Of a stretch of DNA of 64,000 bases, positions 11,221 to 21,400 are shown one piece after another; position 1 is the first letter of the stretch, and each line of letters starts with the position of its first letter. A model generated the notes under the pieces. That model made no database searches, was not told where the DNA came from, and saw only the letters and a program-made list of their open reading frames with translations. Made by a program: the position numbers and the translations under genes. This DNA is from Toxoplasma gondii ME49 (lineage: Eukaryota > Apicomplexa > Conoidasida > Eucoccidiorida > Sarcocystidae): contig NC_031478.1 of assembly GCF_000006565.2 (NCBI RefSeq), forward strand, positions 1,347,874 through 1,411,873, read 5' to 3'.

Positions 11221-14200
11221 ATGACGCGAAACGCGCTTCTCCTGCTCGTGATTCTCTCGGTACTCCACTCGGTCGCGTCAACTCCGTCCTCGATTCCCCA
11301 CAGACGCCGCGAGCTGTCTCCGTCTTTCCGCGTCTCGAGCCTGGCGCCGACTCCACGCAGCTGCCTCGGATCAACCAGTCGGTCGCCCTCGAGGGGCGCT
11401 TCGCGCGCCTCAGGTCGGGGACTCCGGGGCCTTCTGTCTCCGTGTGCTGTGTCTCGTCCCGTCTCGCCTTCGCCTTCCACTTCATGGCCTGCTTCCGCTT
11501 CATCTCTCTTTCCGCGATCGGCTGCGTCGCTCTGCTCGTTGGCTTCTTCAATTTCGTCTGGCGGCGTCTGCGGTTTCTGTTCGCCTCCTTTCCTGAATTC
11601 GTCTCGCGTTCCTTCTCCGTTTCTGAGACAGCCTTCTTATTCTCCCACCGTCGGTCGCTCTGCGTCGGTGGCTTCTTCCGGGTCGTCGCCACTGCATCTG
11701 TCTTTTTTCTCTTCCTCGCCTTCAGTGTCGGCTTCGCCGTTCCTTCTTCCTGCCCTCTGTGCCGTTTCTTCTCTCTCGTCGCGCCTCCCTTTCTCTCCCT
11801 CCCGTCGGTCGGCCTCCCGCTCGTCTGCTGTCTTTTCATCTCCCCGCGCGAGTTCTCTGTCGCCCTCTGCGGAGAGTCTGTCGCGTCGTCTGGGTCTCTC
11901 TCGGCGGGTGAGTGCCGACTTGTGGCTCCGCGTCTCTGATTTCTCGCTGTCGATTTCTGGAAACGCTCTGGTCTCCGACGCCAACTTGCTTCTGAGAGGA
12001 GGCGAGCGCGTTGCCCTCGTAGGCCCCAACGGAGCCGGCAAGACGAGTTTCCTCCGGGCCATCAAGGCCGCGGCAGAGCGCCAGCGCAGAGGCACCCTGC
12101 CGCTACCACCCCGCTGCCTCCTGCAGAGTCTCCGAGCCGTCGAGCGCTCCGGGGACTGCAAGGAAGGGAGGGAACGCGGCACGCGTCGCGAGGATTCTTT
12201 TGAAAGGGCCTTTCCTGCGCCGCGTTTTCGGCGGCAAGACGAAGGCGAAGCCGGGGAAGGAGAGCGCGGCGAACGCGAGAAACAGGAAGTGAGTTGCGAC
12301 GTCCAAATAGCAGGCGCGATTGCCTTTTCACGGCCCGATTTGCGGGTGGGGTTGCTGAAACAAGAAGGCCTCGAAGCTCTGACTGACGCGGAGAGAGAAC
12401 GCACCGTGGAGGAAGAAGTCGAGCGCGAGGCGCGGCGGCGCCGGAGCGAGATTGAGGCCGCCATTGAGGCTGTCAGTAACAGGATCGACCGGCTTTCGCG
12501 AGGTGCGAACGTCGAGGATAGCAGGCCTCGCGATGCAGGTCAAGACGCCGAAGAGCAGGGCGAGTCTGGCGAGGTCCTCACGCGTCCTCTGAGCCACGGA
12601 CCGAGGAAGCCGAGACCTGTACGCGAGGCAACCGAGCTTGGACGGCTGTCTGCCGACGCAAGCGAGGCCCCCGCCGGGCCGGAGGCGGGAGACGCCACCG
12701 GCGAAGACTCGCAGCTCGCCTCTCTCCTGGACCTTCTGGCCTCTCTGCAGGAAGAAGAACTTTCTTTACATGCGTCGAGGCATGACTTGTTTCTCCTGCA
12801 AGTGTTGCAGGAGACAGGATTCGCGACGGACTGCGAGCGGCGCCAGACCCTGGGGTCGCTGAGTGGGGGCGGTCGGATGCGCGTGCAGCTGGCAAAGGTC
12901 TTGGCGGGGCAGCCTGACATTCTTCTTTTGGACGAACCAAGCAACCACTGCGATTGGGCGGCGACGGACTACATTGCGCGGCTGCTCTCTCGTCTCCCGC
13001 ATCCACAGCTTCTCGTTTCCCACGATCCCCGTCTTCTTCTCTCTTCGCCGCCGAGTCGAGGCGCCGAGGGCCCTCGCGCCCTCTGCACCCATGTCGTCGA
13101 GCTCGTCAGTGGTCACTTGAGCGACAAGGTGCAGGGGGATTTCTCGGACTTCGAGCGGAAGCGCAACGCCCGGACGCGCCAGTGGATGGATCGCAAAGAA
13201 AAGGTGCAGGCGGAGCTCGAGTTCCGCAGGCGCCGCGTACACAAGTGGCGTCTGATGGAGCAGAAGGAAGGACCCAAACTCGCGAGGAAACGCGGTGGCG
13301 AGGGCCTCAAACTTCGCACGAGAGAGGAAGCGGAGAAGATTCAGGAACTGGAGAAACAGCTGAAAGAAGAAGAAAGCCACGAACCCCCCTGGGAAACGTG
13401 GAGAAAACAAAGAGGTCATGGACTCAGAATCCAGTTCGCAGACGTAGACGAAGAGGGCGAAGTCCTCCTGCGACTCTCCCATGCAAGTGTAGGCTACTGG
13501 CCCGACGACCAAGGAGACCAAGAAACGGAAAACGAAAAGGGAGAAGAAGGCGAAGAAGCGAGAGGAGAAGCAGAAGAAGGCCAGACTGAGGCGCGGGGGA
13601 ACCCCGTAGGCGACGACGGGACCGCGAGCAGTTGCACAAGAGAGACCAACGGACCCCAAGGCCCAGGAGGCGCAGAGGATCCCCGAGTGGGGTCGCGAGG
13701 CCCTGACGAGACCCACAAAGAGACACCGGGATACGCCGAAGGAGACAGTTCTGGAACGGGTGTTGAAGCGCGGAGAGACGACGCGCAACAGGCTTCTCTC
13801 CAGGAAGGCCTTTGCCACAGTGTGGAAGAACGGCGGAGACGTAGATCGTCTCAGAAGCCCCACACGATCCTCAGGGGCGTCGACCTCACGCTTCGCTCCG
13901 GCTCCCGAGTTGCCATCGTCGGACCGAACGGGTCTGGTAAATCGACGCTTCTCAAGCTTCTCGCGGGGCGATTCCACGCCGCGACAGAGAACGCGGCGAA
14001 CGGAGACACCACGGGGGCCGCCGCGGCCTCGGCGCTCGACGGGAGCAGCAGGGGCGTCGGTGCCCGGAGCCCGGCGTCTGGGAGTGAAGCCTGCCGCGGG
14101 GCGAGGGACATGTCTGTGGGGCAGCCAAAGGAGACAGTGGTTCTCTTGTCTGGAGAGAGGCAGGTGCGGAAGCAAGTTGAAGACACGATTTGTCTTTTCG

Positions 14201-15231
14201 AGCAACACAGAGCCGATATCTTGCCTCTTCATATGACACTCTTGGAGGCTCTGCGGTTTCTTCGCCAGCGGTACGCGCCCGCGAGCCACGGCGGCGAGGA
14301 CGCGATCCCGAGGCGGAGGCGGAAAGGACTCTCGAGTGAAGAAGAGGAAAACGCCTTTCGGGCAATTTTGGGACGTCTCGGCTTCAAGGGGCAAGACGTC
14401 CACAAGCGTGTGTCTGTTCTGAGTGGCGGCGAGAAGGCTCGCGTCACCCTCGCAGGCCTGATGCTCTCCGACGCGCCATGTCGCATTCTTCTCCTCGATG
14501 AACCTACGAATCATTTGGATGCCTTTTCTTCTGCGTCCCTGCAACGCCTGCTTCAATCGTTTTCCGGAGCTCTCGTTGTGGCCACCCACGACGCCGCGTT
14601 CGCCGCCAAAGTCGCAAACGAAGTTTTCCTCGTCGACCGAAACCCACAGGGTGCCGCCTCAGACGCCCACGGGGCCCCCCAGGGGTCTCTGCGGCCCCTC
14701 GCGAGTGCGCTGGGCCCCTGGGAGGAAACACTCGACGCGGACGACGACGAGGACGAGGACGACGGCGAGATGGGGGACAGCGCCGCCGCAGCGTCTGACG
14801 ACGACGCCCGCGGGGTCGAAGAGCGAGAAGGAGAGACGGAGGAATCCAAGGACACTGCAGAAGGAGAAGGCGGACGGGAAGCGAAGGGGGAACAAGGCAG
14901 AGAAGACGAGGAGGGAGAACCTGCGACAGAAGAGATGGAAGAGACCTGTGGAGAAGAGAGGCGACAGGGTGGGGCAAACAGCGAAAGCCAAGGCCACAGG
15001 AAGGCGGCGAGCATCCAGAGATCCATGGACTCCTGGACGGATGGATGGATCAGGGAAATGCGCCAACAAGGATGGAGCCCGATGGCCTCTCTCCTCTCGC
15101 AGCAGGTGATTCATCCGAGAGCGGGGGATGGCAAACGAAAGGTCTCCGAAAAGAAAAGGAAAACGTTTGGTGGCAAGGGCGTCTCTGGAAGAGTCAAAGG
15201 TGTAAAGAATTTGAAGAGGTGGACAGAGTAG
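11221..15231 (+). CDS. ABC-F family ATPase with predicted signal sequence (probable organellar translation factor)
   Basis: The protein has two tandem ATP-binding cassettes and no transmembrane domain, which defines ABC-F (ribosome-associated translation factors of the Gcn20/EttA class). Cassette 1: Walker A GPNGAGKTS (about 268-276), signature LSGGGR (547), Walker B ILLLDEPSNH with catalytic E572. Between cassettes lies the charged inter-domain linker (WMDRKEKVQAELEFRRRRVHK). Cassette 2: Walker A GPNGSGKST (about 901), signature LSGGEKAR (1067), Walker B LLLDEPTNHLD with E1094. Starting at 11221 (purine at -3) gives 1,336 residues beginning MTRNALLLLVILSVLHSVAS, a good signal peptide followed by a Ser/Arg-rich, acid-poor stretch. 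That is the bipartite pattern of apicoplast import. The frame is open upstream to an ATG at 10888 in poorer context. Large hydrophilic insertions sit inside cassette 1 and before cassette 2, and the tail is acidic then Lys/Arg rich. Apicoplast location is inferred. Confidence 0.88.
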   Translation: MTRNALLLLVILSVLHSVASTPSSIPHRRRELSPSFRVSSLAPTPRSCLGSTSRSPSRGASRASGRGLRGLLSPCAVSRPVSPSPSTSWPASASSLFPRSAASLCSLASSISSGGVCGFCSPPFLNSSRVPSPFLRQPSYSPTVGRSASVASSGSSPLHLSFFSSSPSVSASPFLLPALCAVSSLSSRLPFSPSRRSASRSSAVFSSPRASSLSPSAESLSRRLGLSRRVSADLWLRVSDFSLSISGNALVSDANLLLRGGERVALVGPNGAGKTSFLRAIKAAAERQRRGTLPLPPRCLLQSLRAVERSGDCKEGRERGTRREDSFERAFPAPRFRRQDEGEAGEGERGEREKQEVSCDVQIAGAIAFSRPDLRVGLLKQEGLEALTDAERERTVEEEVEREARRRRSEIEAAIEAVSNRIDRLSRGANVEDSRPRDAGQDAEEQGESGEVLTRPLSHGPRKPRPVREATELGRLSADASEAPAGPEAGDATGEDSQLASLLDLLASLQEEELSLHASRHDLFLLQVLQETGFATDCERRQTLGSLSGGGRMRVQLAKVLAGQPDILLLDEPSNHCDWAATDYIARLLSRLPHPQLLVSHDPRLLLSSPPSRGAEGPRALCTHVVELVSGHLSDKVQGDFSDFERKRNARTRQWMDRKEKVQAELEFRRRRVHKWRLMEQKEGPKLARKRGGEGLKLRTREEAEKIQELEKQLKEEESHEPPWETWRKQRGHGLRIQFADVDEEGEVLLRLSHASVGYWPDDQGDQETENEKGEEGEEARGEAEEGQTEARGNPVGDDGTASSCTRETNGPQGPGGAEDPRVGSRGPDETHKETPGYAEGDSSGTGVEARRDDAQQASLQEGLCHSVEERRRRRSSQKPHTILRGVDLTLRSGSRVAIVGPNGSGKSTLLKLLAGRFHAATENAANGDTTGAAAASALDGSSRGVGARSPASGSEACRGARDMSVGQPKETVVLLSGERQVRKQVEDTICLFEQHRADILPLHMTLLEALRFLRQRYAPASHGGEDAIPRRRRKGLSSEEEENAFRAILGRLGFKGQDVHKRVSVLSGGEKARVTLAGLMLSDAPCRILLLDEPTNHLDAFSSASLQRLLQSFSGALVVATHDAAFAAKVANEVFLVDRNPQGAASDAHGAPQGSLRPLASALGPWEETLDADDDEDEDDGEMGDSAAAASDDDARGVEEREGETEESKDTAEGEGGREAKGEQGREDEEGEPATEEMEETCGEERRQGGANSESQGHRKAASIQRSMDSWTDGWIREMRQQGWSPMASLLSQQVIHPRAGDGKRKVSEKKRKTFGGKGVSGRVKGVKNLKRWTE

Positions 15232-18200
15232 AGTTGTCTTTGTGGGCTGCCAGTTACGTTGTGGGGGGTTGCCTGGATTCGCTTGGTTTTCTCCGGGTCC
15301 AGGAAACATATGGAGGCGCCTCAAGCTTTGCCTGTCAATGTGGATGGCGGTGGCGTGTGGTGTCGTGTGAGCTGAACTCGAAAATGTACGGCGATTCCGA
15401 AACGTATGCAGATCATTCCCTTGTCAATCCTGGGGACGAGGAAGGTCTCGTCGCAGCACAAGAATGCATCAGCCCGCATGGGTGGCGATTTCTGCGCTCC
15501 TGTACCTGTGTTCGTGGTCACCTTCTTCCCTCTCGCGCGTTGTACATGTCTTGTTTCTCTCTCGCCGAGACGTTGAGAACGAAAAGAAGGAAACAGGGCC
15601 AGAAAAGAGACAGCAGGGGCCGACGCGCCCTTCACACGGATCCTAATAACGAATCTGCTCACCTCACGGTCACTCGATTGATCTCCCTCTCAGCTCCTTG
15701 TCTGCGCGAAGCAGCGGTAGTCCACAGTTTGCGACGTCGCTGTGACACACTATAAAATCGATTCCTCATTCTGTGTAAACTACCTCTTTTCCTGGGGAGT
15801 AAACACGACAAGACTTGCTCTCGTGGACACCGTAAACTTCACCGGAGGTGGAAGTTTGGGGATGCTTTGTCCGTGGTATCGGCAGCGTCGAATGCGTCTT
15901 ACATCGTGGGCTACTGGTCTGGCGTACAGCAGTCATAGTCGGAGTTCTGAATACCATAATGTTCCTCAGCTGTAGCTTTTACATGAATGTCGGTTTTCAC
16001 ATATACGCTAGATAACCGTCTAGTGAAAGCAGTTAACGTGACGGCCAAGAAGCACACAGTAGGTCTTGGAGTCGGTAAACAAAGCGACCTCTCCACGTGT
16101 CAATCGACTGGACGCCCGCACCATGAACTTTCCGGCTGCATAGAACTTTTCCCTGTTGCAAGACTTTCCTTCTCGGCGTTAGTATGGTCTCCAAGCCAGG
16201 TGTGATCTGTACAGTACACCAGGATGTCAAACCTCATCTGCGAGGGCGTGGATACATCGATATATTTACAAGTATAAATGGATACATTTTTGTATGACAC
16301 TATTTGTATATGCACGTACGTATCTACGCCAGCTTTCCACCGGACGCCATCTACGACCTGTGAAGCATAACGGGGCAATAGGCCAAGACTGAGATCGATC
16401 AAGAAAACTTGAAGGACTGTGCATTAGCGCAGCTCATACGAGACCATTCTTGCTCTAACGTTTCTCTGTAGCACGCAATCGACCGTAGCCGTCCAACAAA
16501 TTTACATTCGGCAGGACGAAAAATCGAACCGCACCTAACTTGAATCGGCTAATGCGAGGAGTGACACTGTGGTTACTCCACTCCACATCGGTCGTTTTCT
16601 AGCGGCGATGTCTTTTGACTGCTGGCATCACTTGAGAATTTCTGCTTCCTACAGCATCAAGGTCTTTCCACCTCAGTTTCGTTTTGCGGCTGACTCAATG
16701 TGTATCAGGGTTGTCACCCGTGTTTATGGCGAGAGACAATTCACCATTGTGTAGCGCGGTTTCTTTCCACGCACCATGTTCAGGCACCGATTTCGACTCT
16801 TCTCTCTGGAGTTCCTTTCACATCTTCTGGTCTCCGCTCTGTACCTCTCAGCAACGGGGGCCGTTGCTTCTTGCGTGTTTTTTCTCTGCGCTAAAGGCGA
16901 CGATCATCGCTGCTACTCTTGCGCGACAGCCCTTCGCCTTTGTCCAAGGTGCCATTCCCATCCTGTTGCTCCTTCTCTAACTAGATGTTGAGCGCTAACC
17001 AATGCACCAGGTGCTTTTGAGGTACTTCACATCTTCACTGTAGCGTCTATATATACTGTAGAAGCATCCTGCGCAGTGGCTAGCCCTCAACATGTAGTTA
17101 GAGAAGGACTCTGTACGGATGACTTTCGCCTCACCAATTCGACTTGTAAACTACGCAACGGTCAGGTGTAAACGCAGCTTCGTTTCGGTCCCTCTAATTC
17201 TATCTCATTTCTTCTCTTCCTCGCCCTTCATCTCTGAGCTGTGGAACAGCTGGCGTTTCCGTCGAAGTCTAAGTTTCTCCCCCGAGCAGCCGGATACCAC
17301 CGTACTGGATGCAGTACACCTGATGGTCACGACAGACACAGGAGGACGTAAACTCGGTGAGCAAGGAATTTCATTATCTGATCCATTAGTCCAACTCGTA
17401 TGAAATAATCCACCGAAGAAGCTTTCCACTTCATGACAGACTCAAACCCGCTAGGTTAAATCTTTGCGAGGAAAAACACTCACGGACGCCGGGGTTCACA
17501 GACCCGAGACCTGGCGGGGAACGAGGTCCGTTTTCGTCTTTATGAGAATGCGAAACGCGAAGAAAATGAGAGATTCTGTGATGAACTTGGATTTCCCGAG
17601 AGTTCCGATGGCCGAGGACTCACGGATCCGTCCTGGTGATATACGCGCGTTCCTTCGACATGTGCATGCAGTCTACTATTTCGCCGGTTCACACAGCGCG
17701 TCGTCAAAGACACGGCAAATTCCCGGCTAAATCTGACCAGAAATCGAGTGAGAATGCGGATCTTTTTAAGCGAATCTTAAGCATCTATTGGTGACTTGTG
17801 TTTGGATGTACAGGGAGTACGCATCGCCAGCAGAACTAGACTCGGTGTCGCCGTCGCGTACCGTTTTTGATGGGATTCGGCTGCTGGTGCTGTTGCCTTT
17901 TGGGGTCTTCCGTATCCCCGTTTATGGATGCACCCACGCTGCATGCTTCGTCTTTCTTTGAACTCCAGTCGTCCCTCTTTCTGTATTCTGCTTCTTCGTC
18001 TTCGGATCCCCGCGGGTTCCTCTGCATGCACACTTTGTGTTTCTTTGTCATTTTCTCCTCCCCGTTTCTCCGTCTCCCCAGGCCCTTGAGGAGTCGAGTG
18101 ACTCTTATCTTAACGCATCATGCAGTCCTCCGTTTTTCCTAAGGCGCCACAAAATTGTTCTCCGCATCCAGTTGCCTTACAAATTGTTCCTGTTCCTTGT

Positions 18201-18434
18201 CGCTGCTCTCTCGGCTCTCCGCGTTGCATCTAGTCGCCCCGCCTTCCTGGAGAAACGCAGACCCGGTTTCGCCTCCTTTTATCTACCGGCGCTTCCCTCT
18301 CTGGTGTCCAGCTCCATCGTTTCTCCTCGTTTCTTGTCTCTCCGTCGTCTTGGCATTGCTCTCTGCTGTTGCGGAACTTCCACTACGTGAAACGTCCAGG
18401 GGACAAGGCGCGAACAGCGAAAAACGAGGAGAGA
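15232..18434. other. Intergenic region between the ABC-F and RING1-like genes
   Basis: About 3.2 kb without a convincing gene. Frames are short on both strands and none shows a known domain. Base composition is closer to 50% AT than the flanking exons. The right part (about 17860-18430) is pyrimidine rich and probably carries the promoter and leader of the RING1-like gene. Confidence 0.55.
17663..18030. promoter_or_regulatory. Cluster of TGCATGC motifs upstream of the RING1-like gene
   Basis: TGCATGC occurs at about 17663, 17940 and 18023, all within 800 bases of the RING1-like start codon. The motif matches a binding sequence known for apicomplexan ApiAP2 factors. Function here is inferred only from motif and position. 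Confidence 0.3.
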
Positions 18435-21400
18435 ATGTCGGCGGAGCGTTCAGAGGGGGGCCCTAGCGCCCACGGGAAGCCTCTGGAGTCGCAAGGCACC
18501 ACTGGGCAGCTGGCTACAAACTACAAACAGAGTATCCACACGGAGAAGTTATGCACAGAAGGACTCCCCAAGCTCCATCCTCCTTCCTTCTCTTTTCCTT
18601 TCCTGGCCTCGGCCTCTCCAGCTGCGCGACCCCAGAGCCTCCAGACCTCGGGACTCTCCGGGACCGGCGCGTCGCTTGCCCCCGTTGGAGCCCAAGTGGC
18701 GACAGCGGAGAGAGGAGTTCCTGGAGCGAGGCCAGGAGACTCCACGCGCCCTAGCAGACCCGACGGACTCGGCGTTCTCCTCTCGATGCGCATGCCAGGC
18801 GGAGGGGTGTCTCCTCGGTTCGCCGCACCCCGGCTCGTTGTGCCGAATCCGATCCAGGTTCGCCCTCCTGTCGGGAGGCTGTCGGATCTCTCGACCGGCC
18901 AGCCGGGAGTCTTACACCACGTCGTCTCGCCTCAAGGCAGAGCCTCCGAGGGGGTTGTGCCAGGGACTGCCCCAGTCGGCTTCGACGCCTCAGTGCTTCC
19001 GTCCTTCACTCCAGCGACTGCCGAGTTGCTCAGCAACTCTCACGGCCGTCTCCTCGCTTCAGCTCTCCTAAACCAATCTCGTCAAGACGCAAGCCTCATC
19101 CCCCAAGCACGAACGCCTCACCCCCGGGGAACAGATGTCTCCGCCTCCGGTCTGCCCACAGGGACTGGCCTCGCCGCTCCCTTTCTTCCGCAGACCCTCT
19201 TAGGTGCCCGCGCGCCGGGGCTCAGCGTCGCTTCGAAGCCGACTGAACTGCCGTCAGCGAACGACCGGCCAGACCGCGGCTCTGCTCCGAGGCAGAGTGA
19301 GCACCTCCGCATGGACACAGGCGTAGTGGCGGGGACGTTTATCGGAGTCCGCGGGCCTGCTCAGACGCTTCCGGGGGCCAACAGACCCCTCCAAAGTTTG
19401 CCGAGTCCAGTGGACCAGGGGAAGCCAGGCGACGCACAGCCGCGAGGCGTTCAATGTGGGAGAGGCCAACCGTTTGTCAATCCAAGTCCCGCGAAGGAGA
19501 CACAAAAGGAGACAGCTGGAGGTTTACCGCCTGCTGGGCGCGGGACGAGCGGGGCTCCTCAGGCTACCACGGGGATCACATCTTTCTCATCTCAGCCCTC
19601 TCCAGTGGGTGTACGGCACCCGATCCCTTCACTCGACTGTTACGGGGCCTCTTCTGTCCCTCTCGCTTCTTCCTCTGGTCTCATTACTGCCCCAGCTCCT
19701 TCTGTCTCTGTCTATTCTTCTGTGTCTTCCGCTTCACCGTCAGGAGACAGGCCGGGGCCTTCGGGCCTGTGTCGTAGTTCGTCTGTCCCTTCTTCCGCTC
19801 GCCCCCCTTCCTCGTCAGCTGGCGGGGCAGCGGGGATCGTGGGGACTGGGCCTTCTCAGGCTCCTTCGGTTCCTCCACAGCCTTTGTCTTCTGCAGCTGG
19901 AGTGCGTGAACGTCTTCCGGTCTCGAAAGACTCCTCGTCCGTCTCCACTGCATCGCCTTCCTCTTCTTCATCTTCGGCTTCCTGTCTCCTTTCTTCACTA
20001 GCTGCGTCTGCCTCAAAAGGTGCTGTCTCTGTGCCGCAGCTGGTGTCTCCGCCCTCTGCATCTTTCTCTGCAGCGGCTGCTCCCGGTTCGCGTGCTCTTG
20101 CGGAACCGAGTTTGCCGCGTCCGGGGGAAAGTGCGAGACCCTCGGTGTCTCTAGTGTCTCCGGTGTCTCCAATGAGCGCTCGAAGCCGAGCCTGGCTGGC
20201 GCACGACCGAGCAAACGGGACGCTGTGGGGTCGGACTCGAGAGGAATACGAGGCGATTGCGCGGGCCCTGCGCCCCGGGGTTTCGGTCTACGAGGCGACC
20301 GCGGAGCCGCGGCGCATCGATGAGAGCCTGCTGAGCAAGCAGACGACTCTCGGCGAGAGCGAGCTTCGTTGTGACTTGAGTTGCCCGATCTGCATGGGCA
20401 TCTTCCAGAATGTCGTGGTGGTGAAGGACTGTCTGCATCGCTTCTGCGCCGACTGCATCGAGAAGTGCGTACGGACCGGTCTCCGCGAGTGTCCACAGTG
20501 CCGGATCCACGTCGCCAGCCGGCGGGCCTTGCGCCCGGACCCTATATTCGAGAGAATTCTCAACAAGCTGTTTCCCGATGTCAGCGCCTTTGAGGCGAAG
20601 AACGCCGAGCTGATCACTCTCTCGAATCTGCGCATGCGCACCCCGGCGGCGCGCTTCCTCCCCGCTGCCTCACCCGCCGAGGGGGACGCGGAGGCCCGAC
20701 TGGAGGGTGAGGAGGACGAGGGCCGTGGCGCCGGGCGAGGGAGAGACGAGGTGGAAGACGAAGAAGAAGACGAGACAGATGATCGCGACAGGTGCGAAGC
20801 CAGCAGAGAAAACAGCGACGAGAGCGACACCATCTTCACGTCCAGTCGCAGCCGAAAGAGACACCGGCTCAACCAGGACAGACAGCGCTCGAGCAGGAGA
20901 CCGAGACCTGCGAGCTCGAAGACGCCGCTGCGGTCGTCACTCTACTCTCTGCTCTCTTCGAACGCTCTCCCGACGGCGAAACGAACCTCCGGCGCTGGCC
21001 TTTCGACTCTTCTTCGTCAGCCGCTCCCGCCGTTTGTGGGGTCCGATGGGTGTCTCCTGACTGCGCACGGCCAGCGCCTGCCGTCTCGGGCCTCGTCCCT
21101 CGCTTCGCTTTCCTCTCTGTGTGGTGAGTTGCTCGCCGCGTCGTGGCGCGGCTGGGGCGACGAGGCGGGTCTGGGCTCCACCAGTCGGTCGGATATAGGC
21201 GGGGCGAATCTGCGAGCTCTCATGAGGCTCCAGAGACAGACCCTGCGCCGGAAGAGACAGGAGCTGGACGCCCATCTCGCTCGCATCAAGACAGACGGCT
21301 GTCTCCACTTCGAACTCCTACCAGATCCATCTCTGCCGCGACTCCCGTTTCTCCCCCGGCGTCGCCTTTCTACTAAGAAAGCGGGAGATATCACTGTCCT

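Noticed and set aside
12766..14589. 607-codon - strand frame
   Set aside because: It is antisense to the ABC-F coding sequence across the second cassette; no domain and no start context.
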